A stretch of 64,000 nucleotides of DNA from Shewanella xiamenensis (lineage in GTDB: Bacteria; Pseudomonadota; Gammaproteobacteria; Enterobacterales; Shewanellaceae), in the NCBI RefSeq assembly GCF_014647135.1, contig NZ_BMOP01000010.1, positions 81,178-145,177 of the forward strand. Direction: 5' to 3'. The position numbers and the translations under genes are program-made. A model generated the notes under the pieces. That model made no database searches. It saw nothing but the letters and a program-made list of their open reading frames with translations, and had not been told where the DNA came from. Positions 1-10,600 of the stretch are shown piece after piece; the first letter of the stretch is position 1, and each line of letters starts with the position of its first letter.

Positions 1-3000
1 GTCTTACCGCGTAAATCCACTTCGCGCAGTAACTTGCCACTGCCGTCGAGGTTGCGGAAGAATAATTCCTGTCCCGGGAAGCCTAAGGTCGTACCCATAT
101 AACCCGAGATAAAGCCATTTGGCTGCAATGATATTTCCATCAGCACAGAATAGGGCATCACACTCGGGTGGCTGTTTTTAGCGTAATACCACGCGTTGCT
201 GGGCACTTCATACTCGGCAATACAGGAGGATGGCTTTTTCAGCTCGCCACGTTTGCCCTCAATGGCCACCACGCGGGTGGTGAGTTGCAGATCGCCGCAG
301 GGCGTGCGCGGCGGGATTAAGCCACGGTAAATACTAAAATCGGGGCCGAAGCAGTTTTCAATATCGCCGGTGGCAAACTCAAACAAATGGTAAGGCGTAA
401 ACGGCAGGGTGTCGGGCACGCGGTTGGCGTACTTAGAGCCTGCTGGCGCAATCGGCGCACTCACATGTTTTAGTGGCACAACGCCTTTATTTACGGGAGC
501 GGCCATATCTGGGATTTGCGCCATCAGCGGCGCTTGTTCCGCGAGGATTGCGATATTTGCTGCTTGGGCATCATTACTCTGTGAAGAACTGCTTTGCGAA
601 GATCTGCCCAGTGAAGAATGGCTTTGCGAATAGCGGGTGCAATCCGCTTCTTCTTTAATCATCACCCCGAGGTTTTGGAAATCCACCACCACTTTACCAT
701 TGAGCAGAATATCGATATTCGCCTTGGCATAGGGCCGAGGGCTCATGCCAATTTCGGTGACTTCCATGCGATAGGTGAGCGTGCCAGATTGTGGCAATAC
801 CTGACCGCGGCAGCGTACTTTTTGCGATGCGTTTTCAAGGGGTTGGAAACGGCCGTTCGTGACGCTACCTGCTTGTGTATTAGCATGCATACCAATATGC
901 AACATAAAGAATTGCAGTAACTGACCACAACCTTCGGCCATGAGGGAGCCTGCCATCACTTGGTCGCCCTTGAAATGGCAGGGGAAATACCAATGGTCGG
1001 GGGCTAATTGCTTGTGACCTTCAATCAAGCCTAAGCCCCATGCGCCGCCATGCACGTCGAGCTTGCTGACTTGTTCTATCATCAGGAATTTTTCCGAGGC
1101 GAAGCACAGTGAAGGCTGGAGACCAAACTTTGCTTGATGGGCTGCATGCTCACCGCCGAAACAGCCGCCAATGTCGGCGCTCAGCAGGCGATGGATTTGG
1201 CCGTAGCTAAAGGCCGTTTGCGCGCAGCTAAGTAGCGGTGTGAAGCGTGGCTGATTGCCGTTTCGGGCATATTCATTGGCCAGTGCAATTTGTGCCTGCT
1301 CGCGCAGCTTAATTTCGGCCTCGGTGCGGATCACCCCTTTGCCATCGGCCAGTTCTTTATCGGTAAAGAATCCCGCGCAGCCGCCGTCCATTTTTAGGAT
1401 CAGCTTATCGCCCACGAAACATTCGTAGGAGAAGAAAAACAGCAGGGTATCGCCATTGCGGGCAAAGTGGTTGATGGAGATATCGTAGCGCAGGGTGTCG
1501 CCACCGCGGGGCAGATCCCCAAGGAAGGTGAGGGTGCAGTCGAGCAAGCGATAGACGCGCTCGCCTTTGTTTTCAAAATCGATACCTAAGTAGCTGATCA
1601 GCATTAAGTCGCACTGACCCGATTCGACCGCCACCGCCCAAGGAATTTGGCCATCGACCAAGAAGGGCGCATCCACGGGAATATCGTACTCTGTGGTCAT
1701 AGTGCTCGGTTGATAGCGGTTCATTTGCGCGTTGAGCTTAGTTACCCGCGAGACCAGCAGATAATCCGAGGTCGGCAGGCGCACGCGGCGTGCGTAGCTA
1801 TCGATAATGGCGTAATCGGCGCCAAAGACCTTGGCAATGTCACCCTCGGCGTATTCCACCAGATCCTGATAGTTCCAAATGCAGGGCTTAGCCGCAGGAA
1901 TGGGTGGCGTATAGGGAGCGACATTTGCGTGATCTGGTTTTAGTTCTGGGACTGATACAGCTTGCTGAGCTGCAATGGGAGCAACATTCGCGCTGGTGGC
2001 AACATGAGGTGCAACAGACCCCATTTGTGTCGTCTGCGACAATTGCGCTTTTAACAGCGCATCGGCCAGTTTGAGCCCTTGCTCACGGCTCTGTAAAAAG
2101 GCTAAGTGCGCCTCGCGGGCCAATTGCTGGTTTTGCAACAGTTGCTGGTTTTGCAACAGTGCCGCGCTATCCTGCGCCAAGGGAGCCGCCAAATATTGGT
2201 GTGGTGCATTAGATGACATACCGCTCTCTACTGCTATTGGTGTGGCAAATGGGGTGGCGTTTTCAGCCGTGGTATCAAGTGCAGCTTGTAGTCTGGGCAC
2301 CGTTTGTGTCGCCTGCGGTGCGACAGGCTGCAACTGGTGCATTTTGCCTTGGATGGCGGCAAGTGCGGGCAGCGGCGTATCCACAATATGTTGATAGATA
2401 TCGCGGCCACCTAGCGTCACGGGTTTGATTAAATGCTTTTGCTCACTCAAGGTTAAATCTTGCTCAAGGCGCAGTTCTAGTTGCGCCGCCTGCGTTGCCG
2501 TTTGGCTTAACAGCAGCAGCGAACTCACCCCTTGGCTTTGGGTAGATACTAATGCCTGTTTTTCGGTGTTTTTATCCGAAGCCGCAGACCCGTTCTTTAG
2601 GCTTAACAGGGCACTCAAAAGACTGGCCATACCCGCAGCGGCAAAGTTATGCCCAAGGGTATTGGCGACTCGATTGCATGGCGTGCCCATAAGATTAAGC
2701 TGCGCTAATAGCTGCTCCGCTGGCTGTTGCTCTTCTGGGGCAATACATTGCTCAACCATATGAATGGCAGCGGGCACTGAAGGATTGGCGATAGCCGTTT
2801 CGGTTATCAGCGAATCAAGCAGCTTGGGCAGCTGATGATGTGTGCCAAATGCTTGAGCACGAATTTGGCCGTAGCCCTTTTGAGAACTGTTACTCGTTTG
2901 TTGACTGTGACTCGTTTGCTGGTTTGTCAGCACGATAGCGCCCGCGCCTTCACCCACCTTCCACTGTGGATTCGCGCTGTCGGCATCGAGATCAACGGCG

Positions 3001-5234
3001 ATTTGAGCGTTTTTCAATATGACCTGTTCAACACTGCCGCTTAAATCCACGGCGGCAATCACAACGCCATCGAGGGCCTCTTGGGACAGTAAGTTTTGCG
3101 CCACATCGATACAGCGAGCGACCGATTGTTCGGCGGCTGAAATGGTAAAGGCCGGGCCGTTAAAGTCCCACAGCGAGGCGATGCGCGACGCCATAATATT
3201 GCCAATAAAGCTGGTGTATTGATTGAGCTTGGCGGCATCGAGCACGCTGTCCATGGCGATGGCTTCGAGGGCAAGGTATTCATCATTGGAGAGGTGAACG
3301 CCTTGTTTCTTTAAGCTATCTGCAAGTTGGGTGTGCAAATTCACCCTGCCACGGAATTGGTGCAGCTCTAGCTCGGTTTCCATCGCCACTAACACCGCGA
3401 CCTTGCTGCCCGCGGTTAACTTGGCATCGCGAATCGCTTCGTCGGCGACTTTGATCAGCAACAATTGCTGGGAGATGAGCCTGTCATCCTCATTAGGCGG
3501 CACTTTAAAGCGTAAAAAGTCAAAATCAAACTGCTCAATATAGGCGCCTTTAGGCGCGCGATTTAGGCCAAAATGCTTAAGGATATCGGGGTGTTTATCT
3601 AAGCCTTTCCAGCGGTTAGGTGGCAGCGTGATAAAGGCATCTTTTTGGTTTAATAGCGCTTTATCTAGTGCATTGATCGAGGCCAAAGGCCCAAAGTGCG
3701 ACGCCATACCGATAACGGTTAATGCTTGCTGCTGATAAACAGGTTTGTTGGCTTGCTTCTCGGCGCTGTGCGCTGTCGGTTGATAGGACTCCAACAACAG
3801 ATGGGCATTACAGCCACCAAAGCCAAATACAGACACCCCCGCATGGCGACGATCGTTGCCCGCTTTATCGGGCCAAGCCTGACGCTGTGTGGGAAGATTA
3901 TTACCGCTAAACAGCCCCTTAGGTGATGAAATCGGCGCCGTTAAATTGATACTTGGCGGTAGATGGCCTGAGCGCATGGCGAAGATCATTTTCATGATCC
4001 CAGGCATGCCGGCGGCGGTGAGCAAATGCCCAAGGTTAGATTTGGCCGAACCTATCAGCGGCGCCTTAGTGCCGCCGAGTTTATCTTCGAAAAAACGCTC
4101 CATCGAGGTGAGCTCAACCTTATCCCCCAGCGGCGTGCCGGTGGCATGGCATTCAATCACTTCGATATTGCTCGGGTGGGTGTTGGCGGCGGCATAGGCA
4201 CGCTCGAAGGCTTGCACTTGGCCCTTACTGTTGGGGCTTAAGACAAATTGGCCCTTGCCATCGTTCGATAAGCCAATACCACTGACCACAGCATAGATAT
4301 TATCGCCATCGCGCTCGGCATCCTCTAAACGCTTAAGCACTAATACGCCAGCGCCTTCGCCCGCGAATAAGCCTTTGCTATTGCTATCGAAAGGCGCCGA
4401 AATCCCATGATCTGGATAGGCATGGAAAATCGAGAATCCCATATTGATAAAGAAGGGATCGGCGCCCGATACCGCGCCTGCGAGCATCATATCGGCCTTA
4501 CCCGTGGTTAAATAATCGCAGGCTAATTTGAGGGCATAGACTGAGCTGGCGCAGGCGGCGTCTAGACTGAGCTGTGCGCCGCCAAGGCCGAGGGCATCGC
4601 TTAACAATTTAGACGCCGTATGGGCAATGGCACCATTGGCTGCCTGTTGTGTGGCCGCGATCGAACCATTAACGAAGGGCGCTAAGGCAAATTCGGGTTG
4701 ATTAAGCTTGGTTTTTAATGCCTTTTCAACCGCTTGATGATAAATCGGTAAAAACAGCTCATTGGAGCTTGCGGTCGGGAAGGACAACGTGCCCATTACA
4801 ATCCCTGTGCGTTCAAGTAATGGCGCCGTTAAATCCACGCCCGCATCCAGCAGGGCTTTTTTACTGCAATCTAATGCCCATAAAAAGCTTTCATCGAGTC
4901 CGTCAAAGGCCGTCGGCGGCAACTGATAACCCTGTGGGTCAAAACGAAAATTGCGGATATAGCCGCCCTTGTCGCAATAAAAACGGTCGGCTTGGCCTTG
5001 AATCCCTTGGTAATCAGGAGGATTGGCATTGAGTTTGGCCGCGTCGATTTGGCTGCGGGAATCTTTTTTATCCAGCAGATTTTGCCAAAACTGCTCAGGT
5101 GTGTCGGCATCGGGATACTGGACGGCAAGGCCGACGATGGCAATCTTTGGCATCGCCTTTGAGCTTTGGCGCTGGTCGTTTGGCACAGCGGTGCTGTGTT
5201 GCAGAGTCGGGTGAACATACATTTGAGAACTCAA
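1..5234 (-). CDS. pfaC: Polyunsaturated fatty acid synthase subunit PfaC (3' end outside window)
   Basis: PfaC is one of the large subunits of the iterative PUFA (EPA-type) synthase. The first 1744 codons are visible and the frame is still open at the left edge. An N-terminal ketosynthase has the nucleophile Cys228 in a DAACASS context. A second KS-like domain has Glu702 where the Cys should be (SAAEQSVA), so it is probably a chain-length factor. A FabA-like dehydratase follows, with His1420 (CHF) and the GDQVMAGSL signature around 1424. A second FabA-like domain starts near residue 1600 and is cut off. I chose the TTG start at 5234: an AAGGAG Shine-Dalgarno lies about 7 nt upstream and the TTG overlaps the pfaB stop. 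An in-frame ATG at 5222 is the alternative. pfaD would be expected just beyond the left edge. Confidence 0.93.
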   Translation of the reverse strand, partial: MSSQMYVHPTLQHSTAVPNDQRQSSKAMPKIAIVGLAVQYPDADTPEQFWQNLLDKKDSRSQIDAAKLNANPPDYQGIQGQADRFYCDKGGYIRNFRFDPQGYQLPPTAFDGLDESFLWALDCSKKALLDAGVDLTAPLLERTGIVMGTLSFPTASSNELFLPIYHQAVEKALKTKLNQPEFALAPFVNGSIAATQQAANGAIAHTASKLLSDALGLGGAQLSLDAACASSVYALKLACDYLTTGKADMMLAGAVSGADPFFINMGFSIFHAYPDHGISAPFDSNSKGLFAGEGAGVLVLKRLEDAERDGDNIYAVVSGIGLSNDGKGQFVLSPNSKGQVQAFERAYAAANTHPSNIEVIECHATGTPLGDKVELTSMERFFEDKLGGTKAPLIGSAKSNLGHLLTAAGMPGIMKMIFAMRSGHLPPSINLTAPISSPKGLFSGNNLPTQRQAWPDKAGNDRRHAGVSVFGFGGCNAHLLLESYQPTAHSAEKQANKPVYQQQALTVIGMASHFGPLASINALDKALLNQKDAFITLPPNRWKGLDKHPDILKHFGLNRAPKGAYIEQFDFDFLRFKVPPNEDDRLISQQLLLIKVADEAIRDAKLTAGSKVAVLVAMETELELHQFRGRVNLHTQLADSLKKQGVHLSNDEYLALEAIAMDSVLDAAKLNQYTSFIGNIMASRIASLWDFNGPAFTISAAEQSVARCIDVAQNLLSQEALDGVVIAAVDLSGSVEQVILKNAQIAVDLDADSANPQWKVGEGAGAIVLTNQQTSHSQQTSNSSQKGYGQIRAQAFGTHHQLPKLLDSLITETAIANPSVPAAIHMVEQCIAPEEQQPAEQLLAQLNLMGTPCNRVANTLGHNFAAAGMASLLSALLSLKNGSAASDKNTEKQALVSTQSQGVSSLLLLSQTATQAAQLELRLEQDLTLSEQKHLIKPVTLGGRDIYQHIVDTPLPALAAIQGKMHQLQPVAPQATQTVPRLQAALDTTAENATPFATPIAVESGMSSNAPHQYLAAPLAQDSAALLQNQQLLQNQQLAREAHLAFLQSREQGLKLADALLKAQLSQTTQMGSVAPHVATSANVAPIAAQQAVSVPELKPDHANVAPYTPPIPAAKPCIWNYQDLVEYAEGDIAKVFGADYAIIDSYARRVRLPTSDYLLVSRVTKLNAQMNRYQPSTMTTEYDIPVDAPFLVDGQIPWAVAVESGQCDLMLISYLGIDFENKGERVYRLLDCTLTFLGDLPRGGDTLRYDISINHFARNGDTLLFFFSYECFVGDKLILKMDGGCAGFFTDKELADGKGVIRTEAEIKLREQAQIALANEYARNGNQPRFTPLLSCAQTAFSYGQIHRLLSADIGGCFGGEHAAHQAKFGLQPSLCFASEKFLMIEQVSKLDVHGGAWGLGLIEGHKQLAPDHWYFPCHFKGDQVMAGSLMAEGCGQLLQFFMLHIGMHANTQAGSVTNGRFQPLENASQKVRCRGQVLPQSGTLTYRMEVTEIGMSPRPYAKANIDILLNGKVVVDFQNLGVMIKEEADCTRYSQSHSSLGRSSQSSSSQSNDAQAANIAILAEQAPLMAQIPDMAAPVNKGVVPLKHVSAPIAPAGSKYANRVPDTLPFTPYHLFEFATGDIENCFGPDFSIYRGLIPPRTPCGDLQLTTRVVAIEGKRGELKKPSSCIAEYEVPSNAWYYAKNSHPSVMPYSVLMEISLQPNGFISGYMGTTLGFPGQELFFRNLDGSGKLLREVDLRGK

Positions 5235-7630
5235 AGGGGTTCTCCTTCTTGGAATACGTTTGAATAATGGCCTAATGCGCTGGCAGAATGTGGCGCTATC
5301 GTTTTTGCTGTAGTCTTATCCGCATGGATAGTTGCTGAGTGCATTGCTGATTGAGCTGCCAATTGAGGCATAAGCGGCGCAAGGGAAAGTGGCACTCTAT
5401 GGCTGATAAGTTGAGCTAAGCATTTGAGTAAACTGGTGATCGTATCGCTGCCCTTGGCATTACATGCCATGGCTAATACTTGTTCTTGAGCTCCATCGGC
5501 GCCCAACTCTAGTTGGCGGCCGATTTTATCGATAAGTGTGCTGGTTTGCCGATCGGCGCCCACCTCAACAAATAAGCGCGCACCTTGGTGATACGCAGTG
5601 TTAATCAGCGCGGTAAAATTAAGCGGCGCACAAAAGGTGTCGGCAATACTTTTGGCAATGCTTTGGCTGTCGATACTGACGGCGCTTTGCTGCGCCGCGC
5701 TAATAAAACGCACCTGAGGCTCGCAGGCATTCGCCTTTAAGCCCAAGGTATAAAACTCTTGGATAGCGTTGTGCTGTGACTGCGAGGGCGGAGTATGCAT
5801 GGCGGTGACTTTATTGCTGGCAATACCACGCTTATTCAGCCTTTTAAGGAGTTGTAAGCAGCTTGCTTCGCAGCCCGCGAGAATACAGGTATCGCCCTGT
5901 TCGATGGCTAGATAAACCCGTGGAAAATCAGCTAGCAGGGCATTAATTTCGGCGCGAGAGGCTCGCACTAAAAAGCTATTCCATACTAGCGGTGCATCTT
6001 CATTCAACTGCCAAGCGCGGCGCACCGCAAGCAGTGAGCCTGAAATCTCCTGATTAAAGATGGCGCTGTTTTGGGTGGCGTTAATCAGGGCATGTGGCGT
6101 TTGCCAGATATCCAAACTTGCCCACATGGCCGCTTCACCCATGGAATAGCCCAGAGCGAGTTGCGGTTGGATAGTAAAGACTCGAGTTAGCAGCTGAGTA
6201 AATAGGTAACTCGCGCCAACACCGCTAATCGCAAGCTGGCTTAAGCTCATCTCTGCCGAATCTTTTTCTGCGCTTTTCGTATTATTTGTGCCTTGGTAAA
6301 TCGCCTCGGCCTGCAGCATGGCGGCTAAATCCCCTTCGCGTTCAAGCTCGCGATAAAGCTCAGGGAAATAGCCATGCAAGTCGCTGAACATATTCGGGTA
6401 AACCGTGCCGACGCCGGGGTAGACAAAGGTTAAGCCCGTATCGCCGAAGGGCGAGGGCGTAAAATAGCTGCCCGCAGGGGTTTTAAAGGCTAGATTGGCC
6501 GATGGCGTTGGCGAAGGAGTCTGTTGCATCTTTTCAATATAAGCGCGCATCGCCTTGGCTTCTTGCATTAGATCTTCAAGGGAGTCCGCCATCAGTACTA
6601 AAGCCAATTCATCCTTTGCTTGATAGCGCTTAAACCAATCACGGCCTTGGCTGCTAAGCCAATCCGTATCAGGTTGGTTTAACGATAAGTTCAATGAATC
6701 AATCAGTTGCGATAACTTAACCGTTAAAGACCCAAGTGTATTGCCGCTGATGGGAATAAACAGTCTGTTGGCATTGAGTAATGGCTGAGCAATAAGCCGA
6801 GTGCCTTGGGTCAAGATAAGGCTTTGGGTTATGCTCGCTTGAGGGGGCTTATCCAAGAGATTACCCAAGAAATTATCCAAGGGATTACTCAAGAGATTTA
6901 GGCTTAACACCCTTGCCTGATGGGGCTTGGTAAACCAATAGCCGTTCTGTGCGTTTTTTACGGGCTTTTCAGCGCGCTGTTCAGCGTATTGTTCAGCAAG
7001 TTGCGCTGCATCAGTCGCATCAAGCATTGGTGTAATACCTGCTAGCGTTCGATGACTTAACGCCTTAACCGCTTGAGATAATACATTCAACTGACGGGCA
7101 AGATTGCCTGCCTGCGCGTAGCAATTAACCGCCTGAGCACAATCGCGTTTCGCCAAGCTAAAAGCGCTGTTTAAGCAGCGCTCGACGGTATTTGTATTGA
7201 TTGTATTTGTTTCTTCGGCTGTTTCAGCTTGGATTTGCGCTAATGCTGAAATATAAGCCTCGGCATGCAGGTGTAACTGCGCCGCAACAAGTCCATCGAG
7301 CAGATACAGACTACGGACTTGCTGTTGATATTCAAAGCGGATTTCAACAAGCCGTTTCTGCGCGATATGGGCGAGCAGCTCAGTGATCAAGGCGACCAGT
7401 GTTGGCTCATCAGATGGCTCATCAATCAGTGGCTTATCTTCAACATTGAGCTGAATTCGACAAGCCATCAACTGCTGCAGCTTGCTGACATCGGTTTGTG
7501 CATGGCTAAGCACACTCTGCATCCAGCCATCACCAAGCCATACGGCTATTCGCAGTGGCTTGGCATCGGGATGCGGACTGTTTAATGCCGCATTGCTTAA
7601 TGCGGCATGTGCGCTTGGGTCGAGTGTCAC
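5231..7630 (-). CDS. pfaB: Polyunsaturated fatty acid synthase subunit PfaB (acyltransferase)
   Basis: This 799-residue protein matches PfaB, the subunit thought to help set the final PUFA product. Its C-terminal half is a malonyl/acyl-transferase-type domain with the GxSxG nucleophile elbow GYSMGE at Ser496. The N-terminal ~400 residues are poorly conserved by eye and have no obvious catalytic motif; PfaB proteins often carry a degenerate KS-like region there, which I cannot confirm. The start is GTG at 7630, overlapping the pfaA TGA by 4 bp, so translational coupling is likely. The downstream end overlaps the pfaC TTG start in the same way. Confidence 0.92.
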   Translation of the reverse strand: MTLDPSAHAALSNAALNSPHPDAKPLRIAVWLGDGWMQSVLSHAQTDVSKLQQLMACRIQLNVEDKPLIDEPSDEPTLVALITELLAHIAQKRLVEIRFEYQQQVRSLYLLDGLVAAQLHLHAEAYISALAQIQAETAEETNTINTNTVERCLNSAFSLAKRDCAQAVNCYAQAGNLARQLNVLSQAVKALSHRTLAGITPMLDATDAAQLAEQYAEQRAEKPVKNAQNGYWFTKPHQARVLSLNLLSNPLDNFLGNLLDKPPQASITQSLILTQGTRLIAQPLLNANRLFIPISGNTLGSLTVKLSQLIDSLNLSLNQPDTDWLSSQGRDWFKRYQAKDELALVLMADSLEDLMQEAKAMRAYIEKMQQTPSPTPSANLAFKTPAGSYFTPSPFGDTGLTFVYPGVGTVYPNMFSDLHGYFPELYRELEREGDLAAMLQAEAIYQGTNNTKSAEKDSAEMSLSQLAISGVGASYLFTQLLTRVFTIQPQLALGYSMGEAAMWASLDIWQTPHALINATQNSAIFNQEISGSLLAVRRAWQLNEDAPLVWNSFLVRASRAEINALLADFPRVYLAIEQGDTCILAGCEASCLQLLKRLNKRGIASNKVTAMHTPPSQSQHNAIQEFYTLGLKANACEPQVRFISAAQQSAVSIDSQSIAKSIADTFCAPLNFTALINTAYHQGARLFVEVGADRQTSTLIDKIGRQLELGADGAQEQVLAMACNAKGSDTITSLLKCLAQLISHRVPLSLAPLMPQLAAQSAMHSATIHADKTTAKTIAPHSASALGHYSNVFQEGEPL

Positions 7631-10600
7631 TTAACACTTACCTCGGCCGTGCTTTGGGCGGCTGCCAGCACATGCGTTTGTTGCTGAGGTTTATTGGCCA
7701 AAAACGCTTGGTTGAGCGTCTTACTGACAGTGACCTTAGCCCGTTTCATTTCGCAGCTTAATCGGCCATCTTGATGATAAAGCGCAATATTGGCTTCAAG
7801 TGTTCGGGACGAATGCTTGAGTACATCCAGCACTAATACTGCCTTCTCGCCAAAACCTAAGGGCGAATAGGACACGAACTCGCCAATGGCACTGGGTAAG
7901 CTTGCCGCTTGATATTTAAGGCGCGCCCACACGAGCATGGCCTGCAATAACAGATCTTCGGCAAAGGGTTGTGTGCCTTTATCCTCAAGCTTTGGCGCAA
8001 ACTCGCCGCAGTCGTCTAAGGCCACTGCTGGCAGTGCTACCTTAGCGATAAGCTGCTGATCATCAAAGGCGAGCACTTCGCTTATGCCTTGCAGTCTTGG
8101 GCCATGGAACAGGGTGCCATCACTGTAGAGCGACTCGCGGCTCGCGATAGCGGGTTGCTGTGCCATCTCCTGCATCAGAGAATGCAACTCGCCAACCTCG
8201 AAACGCTGCGCATCTGGCATATCATCCGTCTGCGCTACTAACACTGCCTGATACTGCGGGCGACCTTCAAAGCTTATCAGCGCGGCTAACGCCTCAGTCG
8301 ATTGTTGTGTAGCGTCAGCAAGCGGCGTCAGCATCAATTCGAGCTCAATAGGTGCATTGCGTGCAAGCAGCGCTTCATCGAAGATTATTCCCTTGAGCAG
8401 TCGATAATCGCTGACACTCACCGCCTTACCTAAATGGGCCTTGGCGGCCTCACGCATCCAATCGATGGCGCATACCGTTGGCAACACCGCATGACCATTG
8501 ATGCAATGATCCTCAATAAAGCTCATGCGTTTAGGGTCGAGGCTGCGCATGACGCGAATGCTTTGCGGCACCTTTTGGGCCATAGGCTGCGGATCTAACG
8601 CCGTGGTTAGATCCGCTTCAGGCTTTTTTGCTGATGCAGCTTCAACGGCATTTGCGGTATTGCCCTGCATATCGGTTCCGACCAACAGCTGCGCCCCAGT
8701 ATCACTCAATAATTGGCTGGCAAATAACTCGGCCCCTGCTTTGAGTGGAATGACATAAACTCCGCGGTCGATAAACATCTTCTTCAGCGCAGGATTGACC
8801 ATGCCGCCATCCCAAGGGCCCCAGTCAAAGCTCATCACCTTGGCTTGTGGTAATTGCTGCGCAAGTTGCAGCGCGGCCTTATTGAGAATGTCGTTAGACA
8901 TGGCGTAGTCGCTCTGACCGGTATTGCCGTAAAAACCCGCCGCAGAAGAGAATAGGGCGACGAGTGTTAACTGGCTAAGATCCAGTGCCGACAGCAGATT
9001 GTTAAGTCCGGTCACCTTAGTGCCATAAACGCGTTCAAGTTCGCTTAAGGTTTTGTCTTGAATATGTTTATCGGCAAGTACGCCCGCGCCGTGGATAATC
9101 CCTGTGATGGGCGATAGAGCGCTGATAGGCGCAATAGTGCTGGCAATGGCGGCAGGATTGTTAACATCTAGGCTTAAGTATTCGGCGCTGGCGCCCACGG
9201 CTTCAAAGGCCTGCAAGGCATGGCTGATTTCAAGGCTGCTTTGTACTGGCCAAACTAAGGCATCCACTTGTTTGGGTGTGGGTTTATCACCCAGGCTTTG
9301 CAGGTGCGCAATGGCTGCGGCTTTGAGTTCGTTGCTATTTTTACCCTGAGCCCAAGCGGGGATCCCTTGATGGGCGCTGCGACCCGCGAGGATAAAATGT
9401 GCCTTGCAGCGTTTCGCTAAACTTAAGGCGCACTCGAAGGTGACGCCCTTAGCGCCGCCTGTGACGAGGATTTTGTCTGCAGACGAGAGAGACGGGCCTC
9501 TGCGGCGAAACACGGCATTGCCCGCAACTAAGGTGGTGCGCTCAAGCTCGCTATCAATACCGACTTCGACTGGCGCATCTTGGAGGTAGTATTCCTGCAC
9601 TACCGCATTGGCGACCGTTTTAGCGTCCAAGTTTGGCGCGATATCCAGTGCGCGGCAGACCACTCCTGGCCACTCGTGATTTAAGGTTTTAGTGAGTCCA
9701 AAGAGCGCCGCTTGGTTGAGTTCACTCTGACTGATGAGGGCGCCTGCCGACTCGTCCATGCCAATATAGCCAAAGCCACCGTCGATACGGCTAACGGTGA
9801 CAAAGCGGCAATAGTCACGTTCAGTTAACAGCGGTTGCAGGTGCTTGGCGAACAAGAAGGCTTGCTCGACCGAGGCTTTGGCTTCGTCTGCCAGCACTAA
9901 GCCTGCACCTTTATCGGCAACGGACTTATGCTGTGGCTGCAGATGAATAAAACCGGCGATTTGGCCAAGCTCTTCAATCTGATTGATGACCTCACAAATG
10001 CTTTCATCATCAATCGCCTTCAGCGTGAAGTTGGCAATATGGCTATCGAGTGGCGATGCGCTGGTCACAACCGTTTTCGGTGAGCGTACAACCGCGACTT
10101 TAACGCCTTGGGCGTGAAGCTTTTCGGCAATCACCCCCGCGTTGTGGCCATCGTCGCCGATAACGACGTAACTGTTTGCCGTCAGTTGAACATCGCTAGT
10201 TGCTATGATGCGCGCTAACTCAGCCGCCGCTGGCAACTTTTTTAGCATCACCTCACTATGGGGCGGCAGGTCGATGGTTTCCTCGACGGTTTCTGCAGTT
10301 GCCTCTTGAATCTCTTGAATTGGCGCAGCATGGTTTTGTTGTAGCGCATCACTTGATGCTTGCGAACCAGCATAGAGGGCGACAATCTCACCCAAGGTGC
10401 GACATTCGGCTAAATCTTCAGGGCTCAGTTCTGGCAGGTTTGGCAGTTGGTCTTGTACTGTGCCTAGAATTTCCACACGCTTAATAGAATCGATCCCTAG
10501 GTCGGCTTCCATATCCATGCTGAGTTCCAGCATTTCAACGGGATAGCCCGTCTTGTCGGCAACGACCGCCATCATAGTGCGTTCAATCGCGTCATTAGAA

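Noticed and set aside
2071..2763. Two Cys/Ser/Ala-rich plus-strand frames opposite pfaC
   Set aside because: Antisense shadows of the Ala/Gln-rich linker and CLF region in pfaC, without ribosome sites or known families.
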